The position numbers and the translations under genes are program-made. From assembly GCF_019457615.1 (NCBI RefSeq), contig NZ_CP080414.1, positions 4,289,501-4,353,500 of the forward strand: DNA of 64,000 bases, written 5' to 3'. This DNA comes from Shewanella zhangzhouensis. Its GTDB lineage: Bacteria; Pseudomonadota; Gammaproteobacteria; Enterobacterales; Shewanellaceae. Below the pieces are notes generated by a model that saw only the letters and a list, made by a program, of their open reading frames with translations, made no database searches and was not told the DNA's origin. Within the stretch, counting starts at the first letter, position 1; every line of letters starts with the position of its first letter. Positions 33,252 to 42,158 of the stretch are shown piece by piece.

Positions 33252-34267
33252 TAAGAGTACTCATCGTCGATGACTCTGCCCTGGTCAGGCAGTTGCTGAG
33301 CCATATGCTGGCGCAGGCAGAGGACATCGATGTGGTGGGCTGTGCCGAAGATCCCTATCAGGCAAGGGACATGATTAAGGAGCTCAATCCGGATGTGATA
33401 ACTCTGGATATTGAAATGCCCCGGATGGATGGCATCGCGTTTTTGCGCAACCTGATGAAGCTGCGCCCCATGCCCGTCATCATGATTTCAACACTCACAG
33501 AAAAGGGTGCCGCCGTTACTTTGGAAGCCCTGTCGCTTGGGGCCGTGGACTTTATCAGTAAGCCCAAACATGACCTGACCAACAAACTGCTCGACTATCA
33601 GGATGAACTGCTGGAAAAAGTCCGCCAGGCCGCTGTCAGCAGGGTAAGGGCACTGTCTGCGCCACCACCTGAATCTGAGAGCCCCGGCAAGCTGAAAAAC
33701 CGCGTAATTGCCATAGGTGCCTCCACCGGCGGCACAGAAGCCATTCAACGACTCATTTCCATGTTGCCGGCCAACTTCCCGCCTGTGGTTATCGCACAGC
33801 ACATACCCGCCGCCTTCAGTGCTTCCTTTGCCAAGCGTCTGGACCTTAACTCGCAGATGCAAGTGGTTGAGGCCATTGGTAATGAACAATTAAAAGTCGG
33901 CAACGTGTATATCGCCCCGGGTCACGCCCATCTGGTCATTCGTCGGGTGGGTGCCCACTTTCGTACCGCCATTTTGGACACAGACCCGGTGAACCGCCAC
34001 AAGCCCTCTGTGGATGTGTTGTTTAACAGTGTGGCGGAAGTCGCAGGCAGGGCAGCCGTGGGCGTAATTCTCACCGGCATGGGGCGTGATGGCGCCCAGG
34101 GACTGCTGCATATGCGGGAACAGGGGGCCTACACCATAGCCCAGGATGAAGACAGCTCTGTGGTGTGGGGCATGCCGGGCAGCTCCGTTGAGCTGGGCGC
34201 CGTCTGTGAGCAGCTCCATCTGGATAAGATTGCCCCCAAGCTGCTCAGTTTGCTCAAATCAGATTAG
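33248..34267 (+). CDS. cheB: Protein-glutamate methylesterase CheB
   Basis: 339 aa: receiver domain with phospho-acceptor Asp54 (ITLDIEMPRMDG), short linker, and the catalytic methylesterase/deamidase domain with the Ser in IGASTGGTEA, the His in IAQHIPAAFS and the Asp in GMGRDGAQGL, i.e. a full triad. Opposes CheR to give adaptation. ATGA overlap with cheR. Its TAG overlaps, on the other strand, the TAA of the deacetylase gene (34264-34267). Confidence 0.95.
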   Translation: MIRVLIVDDSALVRQLLSHMLAQAEDIDVVGCAEDPYQARDMIKELNPDVITLDIEMPRMDGIAFLRNLMKLRPMPVIMISTLTEKGAAVTLEALSLGAVDFISKPKHDLTNKLLDYQDELLEKVRQAAVSRVRALSAPPPESESPGKLKNRVIAIGASTGGTEAIQRLISMLPANFPPVVIAQHIPAAFSASFAKRLDLNSQMQVVEAIGNEQLKVGNVYIAPGHAHLVIRRVGAHFRTAILDTDPVNRHKPSVDVLFNSVAEVAGRAAVGVILTGMGRDGAQGLLHMREQGAYTIAQDEDSSVVWGMPGSSVELGAVCEQLHLDKIAPKLLSLLKSD

Positions 34268-35313
34268 GGCTCTTTTGGCCAGCTGCCATCTTGGTTGGGT
34301 CTGAGCCAGGCCTGGGAAAACCAGTAAAATCCTTTTTGTGTTTTGGATGGTGCGGTGCAGTTGTAACGTGAGCGCCCCGGCGGCAGTGGTTTGTCCGCCT
34401 GCACCTCAAAACTGACATCGTCCAGCCAGCGTGGTGAAACCGCCTCCTGATTGGGTAAAAAGCACCGCATCCCGGCTTTATTGATATCGGCCACCTCCGC
34501 CAGGGTCACTTTCATGCGCGGTTGCCAGTCCTGCAATAACAGGGGATCCGCAGGCGATATGGTCGCCACCGGCATGGGCAGGCTGTACAGTTTTTCTTTC
34601 AGGGTCTCCAGGCTCGCATAACGCCCCCCCACGGGAAATCTCGGTAAGGCGGTTAAGGAACTGTACTGCCCAAGCGCACCTGACTGCTGGCCGAATGCCA
34701 CCATCCCAAGCTCCTCAACCAAAGACTGCAGCGCAGCGTTATATTCGCCGAAGGGATAGGCCAACATGGGTTGTGTCGATTCACCACGAATACGGGTCAG
34801 TGCGGCTTCGGTTTGCAAAAGTTGAGTCTTGATACGCAAGAGCCAGGCTGCTTCATCCTCCCCTTCCAAGTGCCGTACCAGATGGCCGTGATCGTAACTG
34901 TGATTGGCAATCTCGGCGCCTTCGACTGCCAACTGTTTCAGAGTCGCTTCACTCATCATCCCCTTATGTCCCTCCATCATGGGGGCGATAGAGACAAACA
35001 ATGTGTAGGGAAATCCATATTCCTTTAAGATGGGAACGGCATTGTCAGCAATGTTCTGATAACCATCATCAAAACTGATGGCGACCGCTCTCAAAGGCGG
35101 CGTTTCACCCCGTTTTATCTGGGTGACCAGGTCAGTCAGAGGCACAACCTCAAAGCCATTTTTTGCTAAAAATTCCATATGGCTGCGAAATTCGGCGGGC
35201 GTCACACTGGTAACCCGGGGCGAGGTCTCAGAGACATGGTGATACTGCAACACCACAGCCGCCTGAGCCAGGCTGGAGAACAAACCACATATGAACAACA
35301 ACACTTTATGCAT
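34264..35313 (-). CDS. Secreted polysaccharide deacetylase (NodB family)
   Basis: 349 aa with a signal peptide (MHKVLLFICGLFSSLAQA). The NodB domain has the metal-binding and catalytic motif SFDDGYQN and the HSYDHGH motif supplying metal-binding His, plus LAYPFGEYN. Such enzymes remove acetyl groups from N-acetylated sugars; PgaB/IcaB-type and uncharacterised ones share this layout. The C-terminal ~100 residues (after PRFPVG) have no domain I recognise. It is convergent with cheB, sharing stop codon bases, and divergent from the MATE gene. Confidence 0.82.
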   Translation of the reverse strand: MHKVLLFICGLFSSLAQAAVVLQYHHVSETSPRVTSVTPAEFRSHMEFLAKNGFEVVPLTDLVTQIKRGETPPLRAVAISFDDGYQNIADNAVPILKEYGFPYTLFVSIAPMMEGHKGMMSEATLKQLAVEGAEIANHSYDHGHLVRHLEGEDEAAWLLRIKTQLLQTEAALTRIRGESTQPMLAYPFGEYNAALQSLVEELGMVAFGQQSGALGQYSSLTALPRFPVGGRYASLETLKEKLYSLPMPVATISPADPLLLQDWQPRMKVTLAEVADINKAGMRCFLPNQEAVSPRWLDDVSFEVQADKPLPPGRSRYNCTAPSKTQKGFYWFSQAWLRPNQDGSWPKEP

Positions 35314-35338
35314 TTAGAGGAACTCTCTGATTAAACTT

Positions 35339-36661
35339 GTGAATTTTTTCCCATTGACCTGGTCAGCCCATCAACGTCTGTGGGCCTTGGCGCTGCCTAT
35401 GATGCTGTCCAATATTACCGTGCCGCTGCTCGGTCTGGTGGATACCGCCATCATGGGTCACCAGAGTGAGGCCTATTATTTGGGCGCGGTTGCACTGGGG
35501 TCAACCGTGTTCACGCTAATCGTCTGGTTGCTGGGTTTCCTGCGGATGGCCACCACGGGCCTGACCGCCCAAGCCTGGGGGGGGAACCATGGTGAAGCCC
35601 AAAAACGCATTCTTGTGCAAGGGCTGACACTGGCGGTCGGCGCCGGGCTATTGGTACTGCTGATCCAGCCAGTCTTGCTCAATACGCTGCTGGGCTGGTC
35701 TGATGCCAGCGCAGAAGTACTGCAATACTGCCGCGACTACTTTGCCATTCGCATCTGGTCTCTGCCGCTGGCGCTGGCCAATCTGGTCATGCTTGGCTGG
35801 CTTCTGGGCCGCCAACAACCCAAGGTGGCCATGTGGCAGCTGATCCTGGCCAACCTGGTCAATATCGCACTGGATTTCCTGTTTGTGTTTGGCTTTGGCT
35901 GGGGTGTTAAAGGGGCCGCCCTGGCGTCCGTTATGGCTGATATCTGCGCCTTTTCCATCGCTGCATTTTTTACCGCCAAGGCCTGGCGAACGCTTGCCTG
36001 CCCATCCCCGCTGCTGCACGACATTCTGGCGAATCTCGGCCAACTGCTCAGACTGAACCGGGATATTTTTCTTCGCAGCCTTTGCCTGCAGGCCACCTTT
36101 GCCTTTATGACTTTCAAAGGCGCCGGTCTGGGAGACACTACAGTGGCAGCCAACGCGGTACTGCTTAACTTTTTAATGCTGACATCCTACGCACTGGATG
36201 GGATTGCCTACTATGCCGAGGCCGAAACCGGCGCCGCCATAGGGCGTCGCGACCCGGCCGCGCTCGATAGTACTGTGGCACTGGCATTTGCCTGGTCGGC
36301 GGTTTTTGCCTGCCTGTTCAGCGGTGGATTTGCCCTGTGGGGTGAGTGGCTGACGACTGTGATGACCGATATAACCGCTGTTCAGCAGCTCGCCAATAGC
36401 TTTCTACCCTGGCTGATAGCCATGCCCTTACTGGCGTTTGGCTCCTATCTGTTCGATGGCGTGTATATCGGTGCCACCCAGGGAAGAGTGATGAGAAACA
36501 GCATGCTGCTCTCAACCATCGGGGTATTTTTTCCACTCTGGTGGGGATTTTCCGATTGGGGGAATCATGCACTGTGGCTCGCCATGGGCGGCTTTATGTT
36601 GTGCCGCAGCCTGAGTCTGGGCTGGCACTTTGTGCGCTATCGCCACGGCTTTGTTGCCTGA
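35339..36661 (+). CDS. dinF: MATE-family efflux transporter (DinF-like)
   Basis: 440 aa, 12 helices in two homologous halves. Starts LWALALPMMLSNITVPLLGLVDTAIMGH, the usual MATE/DinF opening; LTAQAWGG and MLGWLLGRQQPKVAMWQLILANL follow. DinF-type MATE proteins export toxic organic cations or metabolites using Na+ or H+. Proposed start is GTG 35339; no good ribosome-binding site is seen (GAGG is about 20 bases upstream), so the exact start is weakly supported. It is not next to lexA, unlike E. coli dinF, and no LexA box precedes it. Confidence 0.85.
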   Translation: MNFFPLTWSAHQRLWALALPMMLSNITVPLLGLVDTAIMGHQSEAYYLGAVALGSTVFTLIVWLLGFLRMATTGLTAQAWGGNHGEAQKRILVQGLTLAVGAGLLVLLIQPVLLNTLLGWSDASAEVLQYCRDYFAIRIWSLPLALANLVMLGWLLGRQQPKVAMWQLILANLVNIALDFLFVFGFGWGVKGAALASVMADICAFSIAAFFTAKAWRTLACPSPLLHDILANLGQLLRLNRDIFLRSLCLQATFAFMTFKGAGLGDTTVAANAVLLNFLMLTSYALDGIAYYAEAETGAAIGRRDPAALDSTVALAFAWSAVFACLFSGGFALWGEWLTTVMTDITAVQQLANSFLPWLIAMPLLAFGSYLFDGVYIGATQGRVMRNSMLLSTIGVFFPLWWGFSDWGNHALWLAMGGFMLCRSLSLGWHFVRYRHGFVA

Positions 36662-36692
36662 TACGCGGCCAATAATGGGTTAATTTGGATGT

Positions 36693-36742
36693 GGGCTATC
36701 CGTTAGCCCAATAAAAAACGCGGCCATCGGGCCGCGTTTTTT
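36693..36742. terminator. Double hairpin, bidirectional terminator between MATE gene and nfuA
   Basis: Hairpin GGGCTA / TAGCCC (36693-36709) is followed by ACGCGGCC / GGCCGCGT with ATCG loop (36718-36737), flanked by A6 and T6 tracts. The second works in both directions, for the + strand MATE gene and the - strand nfuA. Confidence 0.9.
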
Positions 36743-36753
36743 ATTTTCAGGCA

Positions 36754-37332
36754 TCACTGATAAGAGTGACTGCCGTGTTGGTGCTCAGTGGCATCGCGCA
36801 CTTCGGTCAGCTCTCCCGGGAACATGTCCAGCAGTTGCTTCTCGATACCATCTTTCAGGGTGACATCCACCATGGAGCAGCCGTTACAACCACCACCGAA
36901 CTGGATAACGGCCACGCCATCATCGGTCACTTCCACCAGCAGAATGTTACCGCCGTGGCTTGCCAGCTGCGGGTTGATTTCAGCCTGAATGACGTATTCG
37001 ATACGTTCAACCAGAGACGCATCAGCCGACACCTTGCGCATTTTGGCATTGGGCGCCTTGAGCGTGAGCTGTGAGCCCAACTGATCAGTCACCAAATCTA
37101 TGCTTGCATCTTCCAGGAAAGGAGCGCTTTTCTCATCAACCATGGCATTGAAACCGTTGAACTCCAGTTCAATATCATCATCTTCCACGGCATCTGGCGG
37201 GCAGTAGGACACGCCACACTCCGCCTGGGCAGTACCTGGGCTAATCACAAATACGCGGATGTTGGTACCTTCTGGTTGATCGGCCAGCAGCTTCACAAAG
37301 TGGGCCTGAGCCGCTTCGGAAATGGTAATCAT
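36754..37332 (-). CDS. nfuA: Fe/S biogenesis protein NfuA
   Basis: 192 aa: an N-terminal degenerate A-type scaffold domain (ITISEAAQAHFVKLLADQPEGTNIR) and a C-terminal NifU-like domain with the cluster-binding CNGCS (Cys149 and Cys152, at the same numbers as in E. coli). NfuA carries 4Fe-4S clusters to target apoproteins, notably under oxidative stress. Monocistronic, ending at the bidirectional terminator. Confidence 0.95.
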   Translation of the reverse strand: MITISEAAQAHFVKLLADQPEGTNIRVFVISPGTAQAECGVSYCPPDAVEDDDIELEFNGFNAMVDEKSAPFLEDASIDLVTDQLGSQLTLKAPNAKMRKVSADASLVERIEYVIQAEINPQLASHGGNILLVEVTDDGVAVIQFGGGCNGCSMVDVTLKDGIEKQLLDMFPGELTEVRDATEHQHGSHSYQ

Positions 37333-37552
37333 GTAGAGCGCTCCATCAGGGAAACCTGAGTAAATTACTAAGAATTACCGGCTATGATACTCCGGATAGG
37401 AACCAGATTGTAGCCCCGGCTTATATGGCACCCGGGAATTTTGTCGACTAGATCTCACTGTACGCCATCCGGAATAGGTAAGCCTTGGTGGTCAATGAAT
37501 CAACAAACTGCTAATTTGTTCAGCAATACAAAAAGATAATAACGAGTAGAAC

Positions 37553-40048
37553 ATGTCATTTCTGTCGATTTTCGCCTCCCTTGGCCGGGCACTTTGTTAC
37601 TGCATCTGCCTCTCGCTGCCCCTCACTGCACACGCTGCCTCTTTGGAGGCCTATCTGGGCTATCCCCTGGGGGAGTGGCACATCAGACACGATCAGGTGA
37701 ATGGCTTCCTGGAAAAACTGGCCGCCGATAATCCCAGAGTCTCGCTGGAGGATACGGGCTACAGCCATGAAAGGCGCAGGCAACTGACAGCGGTAATTAC
37801 CTCACCGGCCAATCAGGCCAGGCTCGATGAGATTCTGGCCGAAAGGGCCCAGGTCAAACAGGGCAAAGCGCAGCCAATGTTGGTGATATGGCTGGCCTAT
37901 TCAATTCATGGCGATGAAGCCAGTGGAGCCCATGCCGCTTTGGCAGTGGCGCAACATTTGGCAATGAGCCAGGAGAGCTGGATTACCGAGCTGCTCAGCC
38001 AGAGTGTGGTGCTTATCACCCCCAGCCAAAACCCTGATGGACTCGACCGTTTTGCCAACTGGTCCAACAGCTACCGTGGGATAGCCGTGCCTGTGGCCGA
38101 TGAAAACCACAAGGAGCACAATCAAAACTGGCCTGCCGGACGCTATAACCATTTTCTCGCCGACCTCAACCGTGACTGGTTGTTTTTACGTCATCCGGAG
38201 AGCCGCGGCCGGGTCGCGTTACTCCACAGGTGGCAACCCCAGTATGTGGGGGACTTCCACGAAATGGGTCACAACCAAAGCTACTTTTTCCAACCCGGCG
38301 TTCCCGAGCGTACTCACCCACTGACAGAACAACGAAACCAGCAACTGACTGAGAAGTTAGCCAACTTTTATCGCCAGGCACTGGATGCCAAGCAGCAGGC
38401 CTATTTCAGTCGGCAGGGATTCGATGACTTCTTCTATGGCAAAGGCTCTACCTATCCGGACATCAACGGCGCTGTGGGGGTACTGTTCGAGCAGGCCAGC
38501 GCCCGTGGTCAGGTGCAGGACTCGCAATACGGTGGCATCAGCCTGGCTGAGGCCATCGATAATCAGTTCACGACTTCAGTGGCGGCCCTCAAAGGTGCTA
38601 ACCAACTCCGTCAGGAACTCATCGACTTTCAGCACGATTTTTACGCTGGCAAAGGCCGGGTGGGAAAACAGGGGCGGCTGATCTCGACCCAGGGAGACAG
38701 ACAGCGACTGCTCACATTGGCCGAACTCCTTCGTGACCATGGCGTGGTTTACCGCTACCTGACGCAGGATATGAAAGAAGGCAAACAGATATTCGCCGCA
38801 GCTGATAGTGTGTTTATTCCCAACGAACAACCTCAATCTGTATTGGTAGAAGCCCTGTTTGAACGACGTACCCGATTTGAAGACCCCACTTTCTACGATG
38901 TCAGCGCCTGGGATCTGGGCAGCGCCTTCAATCTGGTCATCGCAGAGAACATGCGGCCTGCCGGGAACCAGCTCAGCACAGGTGCGCCAGCGTTTGGGCA
39001 GCAGGCACTGCCAGAAGACACGGTAGCCCTGCTCATCGACTGGCAACAGAGCGGCGCAGCCTCTTTGTTGGCGCAGCTTCACCGGGATGGCATAGCCGTC
39101 AGGGCCTCGGTAAAACCCTTTACTCCCGTTGCCAGTGACCGTGCGTTTGCCGCCGGCACCCTGATGATAAGCACAGCCCAGCAGCAAATGACGCGGGACG
39201 TATTGCTGCCTTATCTTGCTAACCTTGCCAGGCAATATGAGGTCCGCCTGTTCCCGGTCGCCTCATTCGCTTCCGCCAAAGGCATTGATCTCGGCAGTGG
39301 TGACTTTGTTCCACTCAAGCCAGTGAATGCCTTATTGGTCAGCGGTCGTGGCACCGATGCCACCGAGGTGGGGGAAATCTGGCGTTATTTGGATCTGGAG
39401 CTGAAACAGGGCGTAACCCTGGTGGACTCAGACAGACTGGCACGGACTAGCCTTAACCGTTACAGCCATATACTGCTGGCAGACGGAAATTATGATCACC
39501 TGGACGACGCACTTGGACGCAAGCTCAGTGAGTTTGCCGAGCAGGGCGGCGTCATTGTGGCTCAGAAGCGGGCGCTCATTTGGCTCAATAAGCACAACCT
39601 GCTCAGAAACACGGTTTTGGAGGAAGGGTTCTACAAGCAGCAGTTTTCCACGGCTGGGCTTGGTTTTGATGACAAAGAGGCCCTGCGCGCCCGCCAGGCC
39701 ATTGGTGGTGCCATACTCAACTGGCAACTGGATCCGGCTCATCCACTGGCGTTCGGTATTCCCTCTGCCACTGTAGCCGTGATGAAAAATGAAGTTCTGG
39801 GGTTATCCGACACCAGCGAGCCCTTCGTTATCGCCGCACGCTATCCACAAAACCCGCTGATCTCAGGCTACCTCTCTGGCGAATACCAAAGGGCATTCGG
39901 CCTGAGCAATACCCTCCTGGCAGAACCCAGGGGTAAGGGTGTTGTGGTGGGAACAACAGATAACCTGCTGTTTCGCAACATCTGGCTCGGTACCGAAAAA
40001 ATCTACGCCAATGCGCTCTACCTGTTACCGGCAGCCATGAGCCGCTAA
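37553..40048 (+). CDS. Secreted M14-family zinc carboxypeptidase-like protein
   Basis: 831 aa with a signal peptide (cleavage near AHA-AS, residue 29). The N-terminal half (about 30-350) is an M14 metallocarboxypeptidase domain: zinc ligands HGDE in YSIHGDEASGAHAAL, then NPDGLDRF, LNRDW and the distal His in DFHEMGHNQSYFF. The C-terminal half (about 370-831) resembles a class I glutamine-amidotransferase-like fold (SHILLADGNYDHLDDALGRKL and EQGGVIVAQKRALIWL) without an obvious catalytic Cys. Long M14 proteins of this design are common in Shewanella and Alteromonadales; substrate is unknown. Its TAA overlaps the comF stop codon on the other strand. Confidence 0.82.
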   Translation: MSFLSIFASLGRALCYCICLSLPLTAHAASLEAYLGYPLGEWHIRHDQVNGFLEKLAADNPRVSLEDTGYSHERRRQLTAVITSPANQARLDEILAERAQVKQGKAQPMLVIWLAYSIHGDEASGAHAALAVAQHLAMSQESWITELLSQSVVLITPSQNPDGLDRFANWSNSYRGIAVPVADENHKEHNQNWPAGRYNHFLADLNRDWLFLRHPESRGRVALLHRWQPQYVGDFHEMGHNQSYFFQPGVPERTHPLTEQRNQQLTEKLANFYRQALDAKQQAYFSRQGFDDFFYGKGSTYPDINGAVGVLFEQASARGQVQDSQYGGISLAEAIDNQFTTSVAALKGANQLRQELIDFQHDFYAGKGRVGKQGRLISTQGDRQRLLTLAELLRDHGVVYRYLTQDMKEGKQIFAAADSVFIPNEQPQSVLVEALFERRTRFEDPTFYDVSAWDLGSAFNLVIAENMRPAGNQLSTGAPAFGQQALPEDTVALLIDWQQSGAASLLAQLHRDGIAVRASVKPFTPVASDRAFAAGTLMISTAQQQMTRDVLLPYLANLARQYEVRLFPVASFASAKGIDLGSGDFVPLKPVNALLVSGRGTDATEVGEIWRYLDLELKQGVTLVDSDRLARTSLNRYSHILLADGNYDHLDDALGRKLSEFAEQGGVIVAQKRALIWLNKHNLLRNTVLEEGFYKQQFSTAGLGFDDKEALRARQAIGGAILNWQLDPAHPLAFGIPSATVAVMKNEVLGLSDTSEPFVIAARYPQNPLISGYLSGEYQRAFGLSNTLLAEPRGKGVVVGTTDNLLFRNIWLGTEKIYANALYLLPAAMSR

Positions 40049-40797
40049 CCGAACGTGTCCAGCAGCCCGGGGGCTTCCGCCCGGGCAAGACACCACACCT
40101 GAACCCTGACGCCCTGATGTTGCAACATGGCGGCGATTTCATTGGCCGTGCTGCCGGTGGTGACTACATCGTCCACCAAGGCCACTGAACCCTGATGGCA
40201 GTTGCCGGTGAGTTCAAAGGCGCCCAATAAATTCTTGCGCCGTGCCTTACCGGTAAGACCAGCCTGAGGCTGGGTATCACGCCGTCGCTGTAACAGGTCA
40301 TCGCACAGGGGAATCCCACTGAGCTTTGAAAGCGAGAGAGCAATTTCATAGGCCTGATTAAAGCCACGGGTTTTAAGGCGTTTGGGGTGAAGGGGAACTG
40401 GCAGGAGTAAAGAGACCGGGGGGATTTCGCCCTCCTCTTTCAGTTGAGTCACTCTGGCCATCAGGGCACGGCACAATACATCCAGCGCTGCAAATTGCCC
40501 CTGATATTTAATGGCAGCAATACTGGCTCCCAGACCCTGATGGTAACTGCAGGGCGCGATAACGGGCAGCGCGTCCAACACCCGGCAGGCACCACAAAAG
40601 GCGCCGTCATTAACCAGGCTGCGACCACAACCCAGGCACACGGGGCCGCAATACAGACAGCGTTGCAGGCACAGGCTGCATACACCGGTTCCGTCAATGA
40701 CCGTTTGGTGGCACAGCAGGCAGCGGTTGGGTAAACTCTGGGCCAAGGTGGTAACGACATACGTCCATGCTCGGCGCCACACGGATACTTCATCCAT
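40045..40797 (-). CDS. comF: ComF/GntX family phosphoribosyltransferase-like protein
   Basis: 250 aa. N-terminal Cys-rich zinc ribbon (CLLC, CSLC, CLYCGPVCLGCG, CGAC; about residues 25-75) joined to a type I phosphoribosyltransferase fold with the PRPP loop VALVDDVVTTGST and LLPVPLHPKRLKTRGFNQA. ComF-like proteins take part in DNA uptake or gluconate/nucleotide metabolism; GntX of E. coli is the direct counterpart next to bioH. Start ATG 40797 has AGGGA 8 bases upstream and is preferred to 40845. It faces bioH with 26 bp between starts. Confidence 0.88.
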   Translation of the reverse strand: MDEVSVWRRAWTYVVTTLAQSLPNRCLLCHQTVIDGTGVCSLCLQRCLYCGPVCLGCGRSLVNDGAFCGACRVLDALPVIAPCSYHQGLGASIAAIKYQGQFAALDVLCRALMARVTQLKEEGEIPPVSLLLPVPLHPKRLKTRGFNQAYEIALSLSKLSGIPLCDDLLQRRRDTQPQAGLTGKARRKNLLGAFELTGNCHQGSVALVDDVVTTGSTANEIAAMLQHQGVRVQVWCLARAEAPGLLDTFG

Positions 40798-40823
40798 GGC
40801 ATCATCCCTGACTAGAGGCACAA

Positions 40824-41606
40824 GTGACACAAGGTTCACAGGCACATATCCATATCGACACCCATGGCACGGGTAAAAACCTGGTCATTCTCCACGGCTG
40901 GGGCATGAACGCGGCGGTGTTTACGCCCCTGATGGGTGCCTTCCCCGAGTATAGGCTGCACTGCCCTGACCTGCCGGGATTCGGCCATAGCACTGTGTCT
41001 GGCGATACTCTGGATGACTGGGTCGATACCCTGATGCTGGCCCTGCCCGAGCAGATGGTGCTTGCGGGTTGGTCCCTCGGTGGTCTTGTGGCAACCAGAG
41101 CCGCGCTGCGTTATCCCCAAAGAGTAGAGGCGCTGATGACCATAGCCTCATCCCCCTGTTTTATGGCGCGGGAGGAAGAAAGCTGGCCCGGCATTCCACC
41201 CCAGGTGTTGTCGCAATTCGGCGCAGAGCTTGGCAAAGATCTGCCCAAAACCATAGAACGCTTTCTCGCTATCCAGGCCATGGGCAGCGAAACGGCAAGG
41301 GAAGACATCAAGCGCCTGCGGGATCTGGTGCTGTCACGCCCCCTGCCCCAGCAAGTGGCGTTGGATCAAGGGCTGAACATGTTAAAAGACGTGGATTTAC
41401 GCCCCGAGCTGGCAACCCTGAGCCAACCCTGGTTGAGAGTGTGGGGACGCCTCGACGGGCTGGTGCCCAAGCGGGTCATGCCGGCCATGCCAAGCCCCGC
41501 CGGAGCCTGCGAGGACCTGATGCTCGCCAAAGCGTCCCATGCCCCGTTCTTTTCTCACCCATCCGAATTTGTGACCGGGGTGAAAGACTGGCTCTCCCGG
41601 CTTTAA
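40824..41606 (+). CDS. bioH: Pimeloyl-[acyl-carrier protein] methyl ester esterase BioH
   Basis: Alpha/beta hydrolase, 260 aa, that releases pimeloyl-ACP from its methyl ester in biotin synthesis. Contains the oxyanion-hole sequence LHGWGMNAAVF, nucleophile elbow AGWSLGG, the Asp in VWGRLDGLVP and the catalytic His in KASHAPFFSHP. The start is GTG with AGAGG 6 bases upstream. The head-to-head gntX/comF-bioH pair is conserved with E. coli. The rest of the biotin operon is not nearby. Confidence 0.92.
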   Translation: MTQGSQAHIHIDTHGTGKNLVILHGWGMNAAVFTPLMGAFPEYRLHCPDLPGFGHSTVSGDTLDDWVDTLMLALPEQMVLAGWSLGGLVATRAALRYPQRVEALMTIASSPCFMAREEESWPGIPPQVLSQFGAELGKDLPKTIERFLAIQAMGSETAREDIKRLRDLVLSRPLPQQVALDQGLNMLKDVDLRPELATLSQPWLRVWGRLDGLVPKRVMPAMPSPAGACEDLMLAKASHAPFFSHPSEFVTGVKDWLSRL

Positions 41607-41657
41607 TCTGCTCAAACGAGAGGTTATTATTTAATCATCCTGTTTTTGGAGTGAGCC

Positions 41658-42158
41658 ATGCTGGTTGTAACCAACTACCCTCAAGTGCCCTTAGCAACGA
41701 GCAATGTTGCGACGGACAGCGCGCGGGTAGAAAACCAGCAGCGCCCACCCATAGTGCCGCCACCTCAGTTGACCAAGGGGCACGAAGAGAGAGCCTTTAA
41801 TCCGCAAAATGAACGCACTGCCGACGAGCCCCAGGTTCAGGCCAGGCTGCAAAAGCGGGTAGAAGAGAAACAGCAACAACATCAGCAGCAACAGCATAAA
41901 GACGCCGAGCAGCAATCACAGCAGGCGTTACCCCGGCCGCTGAAACGCCCCGCCAAAACCGCAGGCGCCCTCAGCCGCAGTGACCTTAGAGTAAAAAACC
42001 AGCCACAGGAACCGAGGCACCCGCTGGGGAGCAAAACGGCTTCTCCGGAAGCCGGGCACCCCGACAGCTTTTATCGTGCCATCGCATCCCATGTAGACAG
42101 CTTTTATCATCACACCAGCGAGCCCAGGGCGGAAAGTACCCTCTCCTCCTGGGTGTGA
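41658..42158 (+). CDS. Gln-rich conserved hypothetical protein
   Basis: 166 aa, not recognised. No signal peptide or membrane segment. The N-terminus (MLVVTNYPQVPLATSNVATD) is followed by Pro-rich stretch, a Gln/His/Glu-rich predicted coiled coil (about residues 65-95, RLQKRVEEKQQQHQQQQ) and a basic, low-complexity tail ending SFYHHTSEPRAESTLSSWV. GC and codon use look like the neighbours, and the reading frame fills the gap exactly between bioH and the sulfatase, whose stop codon touches this one. Function unknown; a role in a filamentous or envelope assembly is not supported by anything visible. Confidence 0.65.
   Translation: MLVVTNYPQVPLATSNVATDSARVENQQRPPIVPPPQLTKGHEERAFNPQNERTADEPQVQARLQKRVEEKQQQHQQQQHKDAEQQSQQALPRPLKRPAKTAGALSRSDLRVKNQPQEPRHPLGSKTASPEAGHPDSFYRAIASHVDSFYHHTSEPRAESTLSSWV

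Noticed and set aside
35300..35338. LexA box before the DinF-like MATE gene
   Set aside because: No CTGT-N8-ACAG is present in the short intergenic region, so SOS control cannot be claimed by analogy with E. coli dinF.
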